Assembly (NCBI GenBank): GCA_003415625.1
Contig: PYIU01000005.1
Location: 1,369,001 to 1,433,000, forward strand
DNA: 64,000 nt
Direction of reading: 5' to 3'
From: Aquanectria penicillioides
Lineage: Eukaryota; Ascomycota; Sordariomycetes; Hypocreales; Nectriaceae
In this document: one piece after another, positions 33,638 through 44,827 of the stretch
How positions within the stretch are numbered: the stretch's first letter is position 1
Layout: every line of letters starts with the position of its first letter
The notes under the pieces: model-generated
Database searches by the model: none
Told to the model about the DNA's origin: nothing
The model's input: the letters and a program-made list of their open reading frames with translations, nothing else
Made by a program: the position numbers and the translations under genes

Positions 33638-35993
33638 ATGGCAGGGCCCTACCAGCACGGCTCCTCGGCTTTCCCAGAAGCCGCATCGCCCCCCGCCGCC
33701 CCAACCCCGTCGTCTCGGACCACTGGCCGCTATCCCTCTCCATACAGCCCTGTCACCTCCGGCCTCGGGGCAACAGCAAACTTCTACTCGCATCCCGCAC
33801 GTACTTCGGTCCTCAACTCGGCCGGCGACCTGAATATTGGGGGTCCAGCAGGTCTTGGAGACTTCGGGATCAATATGGATGGTGCCGAGTCTGGAAACGC
33901 CACGCGGGCGTGGAGGGGTGGTCTGCCGTCCTTCTCGCGGGCCTTCAACATGCTCATGGCTGCCGAAGCCGCCGATAGCTCCATACAGAACGACGAGGAA
34001 GGTTTCTTCGTCCCGTCGTACCTTGAGGGCTCGACCTACGTTCAACAGCTCGAGGAGGCGCACAGGTCCAAGCTTCAGGCACGAGAATCGACTCGAACAT
34101 CGACCAACGGCCTCACTTCCGGTCTGACCACTTTCAACCCACATCAGCACCCTCTACCTCCCGGTTCTCATCGAGGCATGTCACATACCGTTATCGAGCG
34201 TCCCCCACCCATAGAAGACGACGAGTCCCTGGCCCCTCTGCCGTCAAAATGGAACAAGGACGATCAATGGGGTGGTATCGAGATCCAAACAGATGGCCTG
34301 AGCATCAAATATGTCGGCCCTAAGAATCAACACGACCGCGATCACGAAGCTTGCGCAGTCCGTGCCGACCACTTTATGCCCGCTCAATGCGGAATCTATT
34401 ACTACGAAGTTCATATTCTATCGGCCAAGAGGGAAGAGTACGTCAGATCATGTCATGGCGAACCATGGCGGCAAGCGGCAGCACACCAACGGCCTATATA
34501 CTAACTAGTCAATAGTGCAACCATCGGAATTGGCTTCTCAACTAAGACGGCGACTTTATCACGACCTATTGGCTGGGAACCCGAGGCATGGGGCTATCAT
34601 GGTGATGACGGACGATGCTTCACAGGCCAGAATATTGGGCGCCATTACGGACCGCGTTATAACACTGGCGATGTGATAGGCTGTGGCGTCAACTTCCGGG
34701 ACAATACGGCCTTCTTCACCAAAAACGGCGTCAAGATCGGTGGGTCTCTCTCTATCCATGGATTTATCATTGTTCATCTTGCAGATTTCCTGACAACTCT
34801 TTCATCTAGGAACCGCTTTTAAAGATATCACACGGGGCAAGTTGTACCCTGCCGTCAGCTTGAAGAAGCCTGGTGAATACATTCGTGCCAACTTTGGTCA
34901 GACTCCGTTTGTCTACAACATTGACGATCTGATGCGTGTAAGTCATTCAGGGCTTAGTGCTACGACGCAGTCCCACTGACCCCTCTCACAGGAAGAGCGT
35001 GAAAAAGTGAAAAGGGACATTGAAGCCACGGAAACGTCATCACTGGTGCCTGGCATGAGTGAGACTGACCTCATTCAAGCTCTTGTTCTTCAGTTTCTCC
35101 AGCACGACGGGTATGTGGAGACAGCCCGGGCTTTCGCCGAAGATATGAGGGTGCAAAAGGAGGCTCTGAATCTTGACCCTGGTGTCAAGGTGCCCGGAAT
35201 CAATATTCGAGATGACGAGGATGCTAACAATCGACAACGTGAGCCTCTTGTCTTTGGCATGTGAATATGGCATGATGCTGACATATTCTTAGGTATACGA
35301 AGAGCGATACTGGAAGGCGATGTTGATAGGGCGCTCAAGTACACAAATGCATACTACCCTCACGTGCTCCAGGACAACGAGCACGTCTACTTTAGATTAC
35401 GATGCCGGAGATTCATCGAAATGGTCAGAAAGGCCGCGCAGCTCAACATGGCCAACGACGCAAAGAAGAGTAATGGATTCGCCATCGACGGGGTGGCTCA
35501 GGATATGGATTTGGACATGAATGGTAGCGAGAATCCCGGCTGGGATGACAACACTGAGCCCTCGGCCGAGTTGGTCGAGCTAGAACGCGGTATGCTAGAA
35601 TATGGCCAGCAGCTGCAAGCCGAGTATGCCAATGACCCACGAAAGGAGGTCTCCAAGGCGCTCAACGAGATCTGGGCTCTCGTGGCATACCGAAACCCTC
35701 TGAAGGAGCCACAGGTCAGTCATCTGCTGGACAGAAAGGGACGAGTTGCCGTGGCAGAGGAGCTCAACTCAGCCATTCTACGTAAGTTTTCCTCTCATGA
35801 GTTATGTGGTGATGATTTGTTTTCTAAAGGCCATGAGCTAGTGTCACTCGGCAAGTCTTCCCGCGCGTCTCTAGAAACGCTGTACGCTCAGACAAGCGTT
35901 CTCCTCGACGATCTTCGCCAGGATGGCGGCGAGGGAGCGTTCGTCTCTGTCGATGACGCTCTTGAGGGCATCCCTCGATCAACGCAGATCTAG
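33638..35993 (+). CDS. gid1: Gid1/Vid30 (RanBPM-type SPRY-LisH-CTLH protein), GID ubiquitin ligase scaffold
   Basis: Core scaffold of the GID/CTLH E3 ligase, which degrades gluconeogenic enzymes in yeast. Six exons: 33638-34437, 34516-34739, 34810-34937, 34992-35238, 35293-35781 and 35842-35993, summing to 2040 nt (679 residues) in an unbroken frame. A disordered N-terminus precedes the SPRY domain (from about residue 225: WGGIEIQTDG, GIYYYEV, then GWEPEAWGYHGDDG and NTGDVIGCGVNF). LisH follows (about 408-440: DLIQALVLQFLQHDGYVETA), then CTLH (about 467-525: IRRAILEGDVDRALKYTNA) and the CRA region ending LLSLGKSSRASLETLYAQ. The last intron uses the acceptor at 35840-35841. An earlier AG at about 35829 would insert unrelated residues. 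The ATG at 33638 is the first in frame after the C/T-rich leader. Confidence 0.92.
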
Positions 35994-36807
35994 CCCCTGG
36001 ACAGCATTAGTCTGTTAGCTCGGCTTCCTCGATTTTAGGTGTTTGTATCGCATGTGACGGATTCGGATCATACCTCGGCGTTTGGCAGGCTATCAGTCAA
36101 TTGTGGGGAACGATGTTATTACTCCCCCTCTCACACTCGAATTCACCCACTCTGCTGCATCTGCCTTGATGGTCTCGGCCTCGAGATAGTAGGCATCGGT
36201 AGCCCTTGTTGCTCTATGACTCTTTCATGCACACCCTCTACTCTACCTATTTCCCCCCTCCCCACCCACCACTCCAGAAATTTCTCAGCTTAAATCCCCA
36301 GCCCTTTTTGTTTTTCTTGATATCGCAGTGTGCTTTAGTTTTTTTTCTGGGCGACTTGTACTTCAAATGCCGCTCTTGGCGAATCAGAAAGGGAACCAGC
36401 GCTTCATAGATGTGATCAGATGGTCAAGAGAGTGGGATTCTCAAGGCGTTGGCTGGACAACAACGCGATCTACCCCAGTTGAGTTGTAGGCAGGGAGGAT
36501 AATATTTGTATGGCCCAGCGAATAGAGCGGATTCAGACAACGAGGGATGAGAGTTAATTTATCATTTGAAGATTTACTATTGAGCGGCCCAGAGCAAGGG
36601 CTCTATGGCATTAGTTTGCATGGTTTGCTGGCCGCCACTTAGTAGTGAAGTTGTCTCATCTATCCATGTGATGGTTTTAGGTGTCCTGGTTTCCCTCTCT
36701 TTTGATATCTTACAAATATCTATACATGCTCCATTTGTTTGTCTTTGACATCTTCAAATCCCAGTCATACAGCTTTTTTGTTTTCATGTTTGTACATGAG
36801 TCAGTCA
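35994..36807. other. Spacer between convergent genes
   Basis: 3' flanks of gid1 and the metaxin-like gene. T-rich, with no supported gene. Confidence 0.6.
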
Positions 36808-37813
36808 TTATTTGGCTTTCTCGCCCCAGCATCTCTCATATAGCCGTTCACGATGGCTCTTGAGGTTATCTGACCCATCCAGGCATTGAGCGAGAGCAGG
36901 GTCCTGCCATGCAAGCGCATCATCAAGGATCAGATACGTGTATGAAAACACATCAGCGTCAAAGAGGCCAGGTCCTGAGGCGGCAAAGAACCAATCATCA
37001 TCACCGAGGAGGGCAGACAGCGCTCGAAGGGCGGTTGCGGCGTCTGCGTAAAGCTGCTTGGGGGAGATGTGTGGACGGCGGATCGTCTTGAGGATTTCTG
37101 ATGACGCAGCAGCGTGCAGGGTGTGGTGAAGGGGTGTGCGGAGGAAGATTGAGGATGGAAGGTAGAGCTTTGCTAGGAGAGGAGCGTTGGCGGGGATGAG
37201 GTAGAGAGCATGGAGCTGATAATTTTGTCAGCTATTTTCATTCTAATAAAACTTGGGAGAGAGAGGAAGTACCCAGGCTGGGCGAATGTTTTGCGTTAGG
37301 AGAGCCTGGTAGGCTTCGAGGCGTGGGGAGGAGATTTTGGAGAGCTCATCGGCGGCATGCTCGCTCGCGTACTTGTAAATTTTGTCGCCGGTGAGTGCCA
37401 CTGAGGAAGCTTTCGAAGGAGGTAAAGAAGGCGTGAGGAGGAAGGGAAGAGCGCCAGAGGGAGAGGCGTGGTTATTCGAGGGCACGACGTCAACGTCAAC
37501 GCCCGCGATTCTCAACACGGTCTATATTCGCAATGCATTAGCTTGACTTGGAGGTTTAGCGGTGTTGGACCAAGTAACTGACCTGCCACTTGAGGCATGA
37601 GGGGTTGTAACTCGGCCGGCCAAGAGGCGCATCCTCATCTGCGATGAAAACATAGAGCGTCGGACGGGCGCGGGTCACGGCCGGGGCGCGAACGGGGAGT
37701 GCTTCGGAGCCGTAGACCCGGAGGGGAAAGCGATTGAAGAGGCCACGGACGGGCGTCGGGACGGCAAACCAGCCGGGGTGGGACTCGGTCGGAGGTGCGG
37801 CGGCAGTTGCCAT
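36808..37813 (-). CDS. Metaxin/Tom37-like subunit of the mitochondrial SAM complex
   Basis: Probable outer-membrane sorting and assembly machinery protein (Sam35/Sam37/metaxin family) that helps insert beta-barrel proteins. Three exons: 37583-37813, 37273-37521 and 36808-37215, with introns of 61 and 57 nt, give 295 residues in frame. The N-terminal glutathione-S-transferase-like half has the typical SYNPSCLKWQTVLRIAGVD (thioredoxin-like first helix with Cys), then SNNHASPSGALPFLL. The C-terminal GST-C half has LPANAPLL-like and AATALRALSALLG helices and the metaxin signature GPGLFDADVFSYTYL. It ends RCWGEKAK. There is no transmembrane helix, as in Sam35. I cannot say which of Sam35 or Sam37 it is. 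Confidence 0.78.
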
Positions 37814-38338
37814 CGTGGTCCAAGGGGCAGGCTTATACGCCTATGAAGCGTTGGGAATGAGAGGGAGCGCGTTGACTGCGCGTGGTGCGTTGCGATGCCT
37901 TGCGATTGCGAGCGGAGCCTCCAGAGGTACTGAGCTTGTGATGGAGAAGCTTCTAATTGATGCGATGCATCAAGACCCAAATTGGGAAGGCGGTGGCACC
38001 CTAGCTCGGACATGCTTGGACATGCTTGGTGGGTAGGTACGTACCGTTGAGCTAAGACAAGATGCATGAGGTAGATACGCATGACTTGTTCCCGATGGCC
38101 GTAACTAATACCAGACAGGTGCAAAAAGGAAATTCGAGGTTTTCGTCAAACGGAACTAATTTCGAGAGACTTTTATTCGGATGCTGGTGACAAAAGCCGT
38201 AGATACAGTACCACTGAGACCCTCTCGTAGACGTCTCATCTCATCTGCTTACATTGAGAACCCCATGACATATGAAACATCCACACGCCACCGCCCAGTA
38301 CCACCCCAATCTCATCATGGCATCTATCCGTGTCATAG
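37814..38338. other. Spacer between same-strand genes
   Basis: Promoter of the metaxin-like gene and 3' flank of the F-box gene. I see no further feature. Confidence 0.6.
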
Positions 38339-39376
38339 CTAACTTACAGGATATCTCTGCTTAAACGAGCCACCATTCTGACAAAATACTGGCCCTTTCA
38401 CCGAAATCGTGCCCTTCTCGCTCAGATTCCATAGCTGCTTGGCCCACCTGCACCGCCGAAAATGCTCCATGAACTCATCCTTGGAATACACAATCTCGCG
38501 AAACATCAGCCCTTTGCTGGAGTACATGGTTTCTACTCCCAGTTGACAGCCTTGGCAGGAGATCCCAGCTTCTGCTTCGTTTTTTGACAAATCCAAGTAA
38601 GGCATTGTTGTACAGCACATGAACCTGAAAATAGGTTTCTGCCACCAGGAATCTGGGATCGGGTCTGGTTGTGGGGTCCAGCTCCATTTCAACGCTGCCG
38701 TCGAGTGCTTCTCCGATACAATGGTGACTCTGTCTGAGCAAGGCATCTCTCCCATTCCATATTTTCCGGGAAGGGTTTCCATCGCAGGTATCGTCTTGGG
38801 AAGCCAGTAGTTTGGCTGTCCGTGTGCTTCGGAAAGCTTGTCAAACGTCATGGTCCTGAAGTGGGGAGTGTGAATGATGCAAGAGATACAGCATCTTGTC
38901 ATTGAAGGGATGAATACAAATCCACCGAATTTATCGCAGTGCGCGCAATTCTTTGTTTTGAGCACGTTGTGAAATGCCAATACACCAATCTTGGGTGCGA
39001 TTTTGGTGCGAAGTATCGCGCAGAGGAATTGTAAAGCATGGCTCCTCAAATGTCGATATTCCTTGGTGGCCGCGACGACCTCCCGTGCCCGCCGATTGAC
39101 GTGGCTAAACTGAAGGCCAGAGAAAATATCCAGATGACTCACTATCAATGACAACACGGAGATTGGTAGCGGTTCAAGCTGTCCCAGATTCGCATCGCAT
39201 TTTGAGGCCAAAGGCTGGAAAATGAACGGGCGGATATTGTTCATCTCTGTGGGGTTGAAGTGAATAACCGCCAAGTCATAGTCTCGGCGATGATATGTGG
39301 TGACACGAATGATTGCAGCAGTTTCCCCGGCTGTAAACACGCCCCTTTCGCCGGGGACATTGCTTTCGCATGACAT
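38339..39376 (-). CDS. F-box protein with a Cys-rich zinc-like motif, substrate unknown
   Basis: Single exon of 345 residues from the ATG at 39376. The longer open frame to 39493 begins with TTG and is best read as 5' leader. A F-box-like segment (about residues 67-107: LEPLPISVLSLIVSHLDIFS then FSHVNRRAREVV) suggests an SCF ubiquitin ligase adaptor. Downstream a CxxC...CCxxC pattern (NCAHCDKFG...MTRCCISC) may bind zinc, and a second GISCQGC follows. The central region has no repeat domain, so the bound substrate is unknown. This type is common and expanded in filamentous ascomycetes. The TATA-like element 126-135 bases upstream supports this start. Confidence 0.75.
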   Translation of the reverse strand: MSCESNVPGERGVFTAGETAAIIRVTTYHRRDYDLAVIHFNPTEMNNIRPFIFQPLASKCDANLGQLEPLPISVLSLIVSHLDIFSGLQFSHVNRRAREVVAATKEYRHLRSHALQFLCAILRTKIAPKIGVLAFHNVLKTKNCAHCDKFGGFVFIPSMTRCCISCIIHTPHFRTMTFDKLSEAHGQPNYWLPKTIPAMETLPGKYGMGEMPCSDRVTIVSEKHSTAALKWSWTPQPDPIPDSWWQKPIFRFMCCTTMPYLDLSKNEAEAGISCQGCQLGVETMYSSKGLMFREIVYSKDEFMEHFRRCRWAKQLWNLSEKGTISVKGPVFCQNGGSFKQRYPVS

Positions 39377-39501
39377 GTTATATTTCTGATGATCAGGTTG
39401 ATGGTGTTGTGCGAGATCGATCCGCGTAAGCACTTGAAAGGTGGAGGATTGTGAAACCTCCGAAGATTGCCTTGCCTTAGCTTGCAAGTCCAACCCGGGA
39501 T

Positions 39502-39511
39502 ATTTATAAAT
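39502..39511 (-). promoter_or_regulatory. TATA element of the F-box gene
   Basis: ATTTATAAAT, reading TATAAAT on the coding strand, lies 126-135 bases upstream of the ATG at 39376. It favours the downstream ATG over the upstream TTG. Confidence 0.5.
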
Positions 39512-40125
39512 TCCGATAGGACCCGCGCATCAAAGGGTTACAAATGAAGCGAGGCGTTTCAATTTAAATACGGGCAAAGACATATGTTGTTTCCTCTACA
39601 CTATATCTCCTTGAGTTGCTTGTGCATCATTCCCCACGCGATCACTCCAACAAGGAAAGATGAAGGACTACGAAATAAGGTCAGAATGGTAGTGGCATTT
39701 GGATACGCAGATATAATCTCGGCCGGATACTGGATAGTCTAGATCACCCGGTGCAGAACACAGCAAGACGTTGGATGGGCGCATTTCACAGGATTTGTAC
39801 CTTCGAATCTACTCAAAGACACACAATGGGACCTTGATACCATTCTACGAGGCCTTGAGCCTTGATCGGCTGACCTGTTTTCACATTTTGCCACTTGTTT
39901 CATCGAATGATGTTACAAACTTGGCAGTGATTGGGACTCTCAAGTTGGTGAGAATCGTCTATTCCATTCGCATTAGATCTTATCAGGCAAGCAACTGTAG
40001 AGGCACAAGATTCTCACCAACTTTGCTCCATGCATATTCATGCAGATACGCAGGCTTGGGGTGCTGTGTCGTCGTCCCATGCGTCCGCGAGCTCTCTGCT
40101 GGATGACCTCTTCAAACTAGCCACC

Positions 40126-40155
40126 TAGCGCAAGCCTCTATAGCGCAAGCCTCTA
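40126..40155 (+). repeat. Perfect 15-bp tandem duplication
   Basis: TAGCGCAAGCCTCTA occurs twice head to tail with no mismatch, 105 bases beyond the dib1 stop codon. It looks like a recent slippage or duplication event. Confidence 0.9.
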
Positions 40156-40259
40156 TGTTGCGCGACTGTGCTCTAAGATGGATTCCCAAGCGTCGTGAAG
40201 GCCCTTTGTGCTGGCCTGTAGCCAGTCCATGTATCATTTCCTCCCATCTCAAAGTTTCT

Positions 40260-40691
40260 CTAGTAGCGGTGTCGGGTAGAGTAGTCCTTGGGGCTCACGA
40301 CGAGACCACGGCCCTTCTTTGCTCCTCTGTAGACGGTCTCAAAAATGTCGATGAGCTCTTGTTTATCTTCCAACACCCACTTGATCTTGTTATTGTCACC
40401 GGTTCCCAAATCGATCATCATATGCTTGTTACGGAAGAAGAACATGAGCGAGCAGGGGTCGTAAAGCTCGTACATTTGGTTGAAATCGGGGACCTGGTCG
40501 ATATCGCAGAGATAAATGACGGCAAAGTTGCGAACCTTGTCGGCGATTTTGTAGAGAACTTCGTCCTGGCGCATGCAGTCTGGGTCCCAGTCACGACCGA
40601 AGCGGATGACGACAAGGCGGTCCTCCTCAGAAAGGATGGCCTGGTCCACGTGCCAGCCGGTGTTGAGATGAGGGAGAACGACGGAGCCCAT
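40260..40691 (-). CDS. dib1: Dib1/Dim1 spliceosomal U5 snRNP protein (TXNL4A homologue)
   Basis: Thioredoxin-fold protein of the U4/U6.U5 tri-snRNP, essential for pre-mRNA splicing. It is a single exon of 143 residues, exactly the usual family length, with an intact frame and no intron. It begins MGSVVLPHLNTGWHVDQAI and has the conserved blocks VVIRFGRDWDPDCM, VPDFNQMYELYDPCS, MFFFRNKHMMIDLGTGDNNKI and the C-terminal GRGLVVSPKDYSTRHRY. It lacks the redox CxxC of true thioredoxins, as expected. The alternative AT-rich run at about 40959-40970 could be a distal promoter element. Confidence 0.97.
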   Translation of the reverse strand: MGSVVLPHLNTGWHVDQAILSEEDRLVVIRFGRDWDPDCMRQDEVLYKIADKVRNFAVIYLCDIDQVPDFNQMYELYDPCSLMFFFRNKHMMIDLGTGDNNKIKWVLEDKQELIDIFETVYRGAKKGRGLVVSPKDYSTRHRY

Positions 40692-41043
40692 TACGAAGAA
40701 ACGCGAAAACTTTCGTGAAGAGGTTCGGTCGAGTGGGAAGACGTGAACAGTGAAGAGTTGATTGTTGAAGTTGGTGAATGCCGATTTTAGATAGGGATGG
40801 TGGGGTAGGCAACCTTTGGGTGACTGGCGGTGGAAGTTGTATTAGGTCCGATCGGCTAAATATCGGCATTCCTGGCAACCCCAGCCTAAAGTATGCATTG
40901 ATGGCCAGCACCTGTCGCTCACATCGATCTTACATCGCACTCGCACGCCAGCCAGTCGTATATATATATAGCCACGGATCACAATACTACTTCGTGTTTA
41001 TGTAACAAGGAGAACCCATCTCTGCAAAGTCATCGCAGAATAA
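40692..41043. other. Spacer between dib1 and the hydantoinase gene
   Basis: dib1 promoter, including a TATATA run (40959-40970), and the 3' flank of the hydantoinase gene. Nothing else is seen. Confidence 0.6.
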
Positions 41044-44000
41044 CTATGATGAATCGTCAAACTCATCAATGACACTCCTCGGTTTCACATACTTGCCTAG
41101 CGGCGCATACTTCAAGTGGCCAAAACCAAAGGCTTCAGGACCACCAATCTTGATGCCCCGTTCAGTTCCAGTCCATCGGTCGCTCGCCGAGATCCCCAGC
41201 ACGATAACCAAGAGTCCATAGCGGTACTCGGGCGTTCCAACTGCCTCTCCATTCTGTGCGTCAATTACACTGACCAGGTCGGGAACAATGGCCAAGACGT
41301 CCTCCTGGCGCTCCTCGTTGCGGTCTGGGTGCATTCTCAATGCGGCGATGTTCTCGTTCTTGAAGGGGATCTTAATGCGCCCTTGGAACTGAGATGGCGA
41401 GCCTTTGCCGGTGGACGCCTTGCCGTCACTTCTGACGGCTGCGCCTTCAATAATGCACTCTCCATATACGTGACCGTTCCTCAATGTCCTCTCCACCCCC
41501 ACAATCTTTCCCTTAAACAGTACCTTGCCTGCATCGGGGCCACCGCATTCTTCGATGATTGTCTCGGCCACATTGTCCACTCGGTTTTCCTGTCGTGCCC
41601 TGGCAACTGCCCGGCCGATTCTCCACGACTGAGAAAGCGTGTGCGGAACTACCCATCGCTTAGTCTCTGCTCCTGTTACAGGGGCGTCAGCAGCTCCGAC
41701 TTGTGATCCCATCTGGCTGAGGGCTGCGCGCATGATACGCTCAACGTGGGCGTCGGATGAGGCCTTGGGCATGACCACGACATTTCCGTTACCATCGCTG
41801 ATGGCAATAGGAGACCAGATGGTGTCACGCTCCTTGAATACCACTGGTGTGGTTTGCCATTTGGTTGGATACGCTCTGCCCATCCAGTCCCCGTCCACAG
41901 TGGGAATGTCCATGCTGGTGCTGATACCCAAGATTAACCCTCCAAGACCATTTGCACCGCCGACTTCGATAGAAATCATGTGAGTGGCAGCTCGGTCGCA
42001 GATCTTGTAAAGCTCCGTCTGTGACTGAAGGAGCTCGTCTCCAGCAAGTTTCTCGATTGCCACCGTTGGACTACCCGCTCCACCTCCGCATCCAACCTGC
42101 GCATCATCGGGTAGATCGTCGGGGTTAATAATGCGTGCAGTAGCTCCGCTACGAAGCTGGGTTCTGATCCGAATCATCAACGAATAAGGCGAACCACCTC
42201 CACCGGTTCCTAGGATGTAGCATCCGGTTGCGATCCATTTCAGATCGATTTCTGAAATCGACCACACTCGATTCTTAATGTTAGGCCGATAGGCAACAAT
42301 GTCAACTTCTTCCTTGGTCTGAACATCGCGTTTGTGGGTGATGTCTTTTGCAACTTTTTCGTAGGTGTCCATTTCTTGCTCCTCGCCGACTGTTGCATCA
42401 ACAACCTCGGAGCTGAGATCGGTTCGAGTGAAATCAAAGTCTCCAGAAGCACGAACAATGAAACGGGTCTTGTCAGCCACATACTGTCGATATCATTAGC
42501 CATTGAGCCTTGCTGGATGATTGTTTCGGACTCACTTGGAGAGGTAGAGTTTCCTGCTCTACAATGGAGACTGACGATCGTGAGGCGCCCGCAGTCACTA
42601 CCTTTTCAATAGCATCTTGGTTGATCTCGTCGAGAATCTCCTTGGCTGCCCTGGACTCGGTGGATTTGACCGTATCCACGACAGCACTAACCCGCGCAAT
42701 AGCCGCGCCAATGGCATTCGCTACTTGAGACCACTGAGGCCTCAGCACTTTGCTAGCCCCGCGAAGCTCGTCTGGGGCAATGACAGCTCCGCCTCCGACT
42801 AGAATAACTGGAATGTCTTCAGGAGACGTCTTCATTGTATCAATGACCTTCTCCAATTTTTGCTTCACCATGGTCTTAAACTCGATCAGTTCATCTGCTG
42901 AGAGGGCATCCTTGACGAGTGCAGCGTCGCCAATCTCGAGATCCGGGTTTCCCAGGACAGTGCAGTCAGTGGTGGTGAGGACCTTACCGCCGAACACTAC
43001 GGCCTCCTGGGGCAGCTTGTAACCAACACTATCTGGGCCAATTGTAAGCCCATTTTCCTTACGGACGATGGAGCCACCACCAAGACCGATGCTCTTGATA
43101 TCCGGGCAAGAAAAGTTCATTCTTACTCCCGAGAGGTCACTATACGCTGCTTGTTGACGAGGGAAACCGCTCCCCAAAAGGATTCCCACGTCAGAAGTTG
43201 TACCGCCAATATCCACCACCATCATCGCCTCGTTAGGCTCGCCCTGCACCAAGAAAGCAGCTCCTCTCATACTGTTTGTAGGGCCGCTTGAGAATGTTCG
43301 GATCGGCAGCCTGGCAGCAACCTCCCCGGATAAGATGGTGCCATCGTTTTGCGTAATAAAGACGGGAGAGTTCAACCCGAGCCGTTTGACAGGCTTGTGG
43401 AATGATCGGATCGTCTTCCGTGCAAAGGGCAGGATCGATGCGTTCAGGATTGCGGCGTTTTCACGCTCGATGAAGCCAAGATTGGCCACCTCCTTGGAAC
43501 AGACAACGTCACACCCTGGAATCTCTGCTTTGATGATGTCTGCGGCACGTTCCTCCTGTCTCTCGACAGTATCGATCGGGCTAAAAATTCCAATCACTAC
43601 AACACTCTTGATGCCTTTCTCTCTGATGATGGCGCACTGCGCCTTGATTTCGCTCTCATCAATATCGGAAATCAAGTATCCGTCTACCTCCAATCCGCCT
43701 TTCAGTAGAGCATAGTGGCCGAGGATCAACTCTCTCATATCATCTGGCCAGTCTATGCAAGGAGGGGTATGTTTCGAAAAGGGCCCGCAGAGGCGGAGGG
43801 CAGCCACTGGGGATAATCGAGTAGCGTCTCTTTCGACAACTGCGTTCACGAAATGAGTCGTGCCGATTGTCACGCTTGCTACATCCTCGGGCTTGATTGC
43901 AGACTCCTTGAACATGGCCGCGATGGCATTGTCGATTCCCTCGCTGGGATTTGTGGTTGTGGGAGCCTTGTGCCATGCCACGATGCCTTTATCTGCGGCC

Positions 44001-44098
44001 GAGGACTTGAAAGGGTCGACGATAACTCCATCAGTGTTGGTACCACCCACATCTACACCTATGCGGAGTCGCCGCCGAGATTCCACGGGCGTGGCCAT
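41044..44098 (-). CDS. Hydantoinase A/oxoprolinase fused to a DUF917 domain
   Basis: Predicted amidohydrolase of the hydantoinase/5-oxoprolinase superfamily. It probably uses ATP to open a cyclic amide, but the substrate is unknown. Two exons (42536-44098 and 41044-42483), with an intron of 52 nt (GTGAGT...CAG), give 1000 residues in frame. The ATG is at 44098. A TTG-started extension to 44104 is only two codons. The N-terminal half (about 1-521) has the ATP-binding motifs IGVDVGGTNTDGV and VVDIGGTTSDVGIL and the FSSGPTNSMRGA loop. The C-terminal half (about 540-1000) is a DUF917 region with TGGGGSPYSLMI and GVERTLRNGHVYGEC. In bacteria these two parts are commonly separate adjacent genes. 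A fused pair is usual in filamentous fungi. Divergent from the HET gene. Confidence 0.85.
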
Positions 44099-44827
44099 TG
44101 TCAAGTTTAAGCGGAGTCGCCAGAGGGATGCTGTGTGAGAGGCTTTGAGTCGAGCTTGTGCGATGAAAGGAAATTAGCAAGGTGCGTTGATTCCCTTGGA
44201 CAAGAGGGGTGCGAATGTAAAACGACGGGAAGAGACAGATCCCGATGCCTGTCTCTGAGGCGGGGACAGAGACGGTCGGTTTCCGACCGGCCGCCCACTC
44301 TGGGATCCTTTGGAAGAATCTCGGCCGAAGGTGTGCTACATCACTATGACAAGACAATGATCCTCTACTGGAGCATACTAGGGTCTTGGCTTATTCTTCC
44401 AATGATCAGACAATGATGAACTTCAGGGCCGAAATTCCGCATATATAACCCATAGAGACTAGAGTTTACATGGGTGCTCCGGCCCTGCAGTCCCAACTTT
44501 ATACCTATTAACTTTAGCAGACGTCACCCTACAGATTGATAAAAACCAGGTGGTGGGGGATCAGATTATGGCGGTTGTGGCGCTAATCAGCCGTCCGCCA
44601 CTAGTCTCATCAATGCCTAAATCCGCTCCTCGCCCAAGATGTATTGGTGGCTGCGCCTCTAATTCTCCATGAAACGCAGTGCTGGAAATAGGGCTGACCG
44701 CTCTATGCACCAACAGGCAGTTGACAGCTCTGACTTGCAGCTGAGGTGTGGAGCGGTCTAGAATATTTTCTCCTGCCTGAACAACAAATCCCTTTGCTCT
44801 CATTTGCGACCTTGCCATCGTTACGCA
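44099..44827. other. Divergent promoter between hydantoinase and HET genes
   Basis: Both genes start outward from this 730-base stretch. It contains two small inverted repeats: AGAGACAG (44231-44238) facing CTGTCTCT (44249-44256), and the CGG-type element listed next. TATATAA lies near 44440. Confidence 0.5.
44273..44289. promoter_or_regulatory. Inverted repeat with CGG-CCG ends in a divergent promoter
   Basis: CGGTCGG and CCGACCG flank a TTT spacer. The outer CGG and CCG are 11 bases apart, a spacing used by several Zn2Cys6 regulators. It can also form a 7-bp hairpin. It lies 175 bases from the hydantoinase start and 540 from the HET start. Function is inferred. Confidence 0.35.

Larger units (their letters stand above)
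39377..40259. other. Spacer with a tandem duplication
   Basis: Leader and promoter of the F-box gene and 3' flank of dib1. It contains the perfect 15-base tandem duplication at 40126-40155. An open frame at 39771-40106 shows no domain. Confidence 0.55.

Noticed and set aside
33182..34150. Long minus-strand open frame (322 codons) opposite the gid1 first exon
   Set aside because: It mirrors a clear coding exon with an intact SPRY gene on the plus strand. Its translation is Arg/Gly-rich and has no domain.
39377..39493. N-terminal extension of the F-box protein from a TTG
   Set aside because: There is no ATG, and a TATA element 126-135 bases upstream of the ATG at 39376 fits the downstream start.
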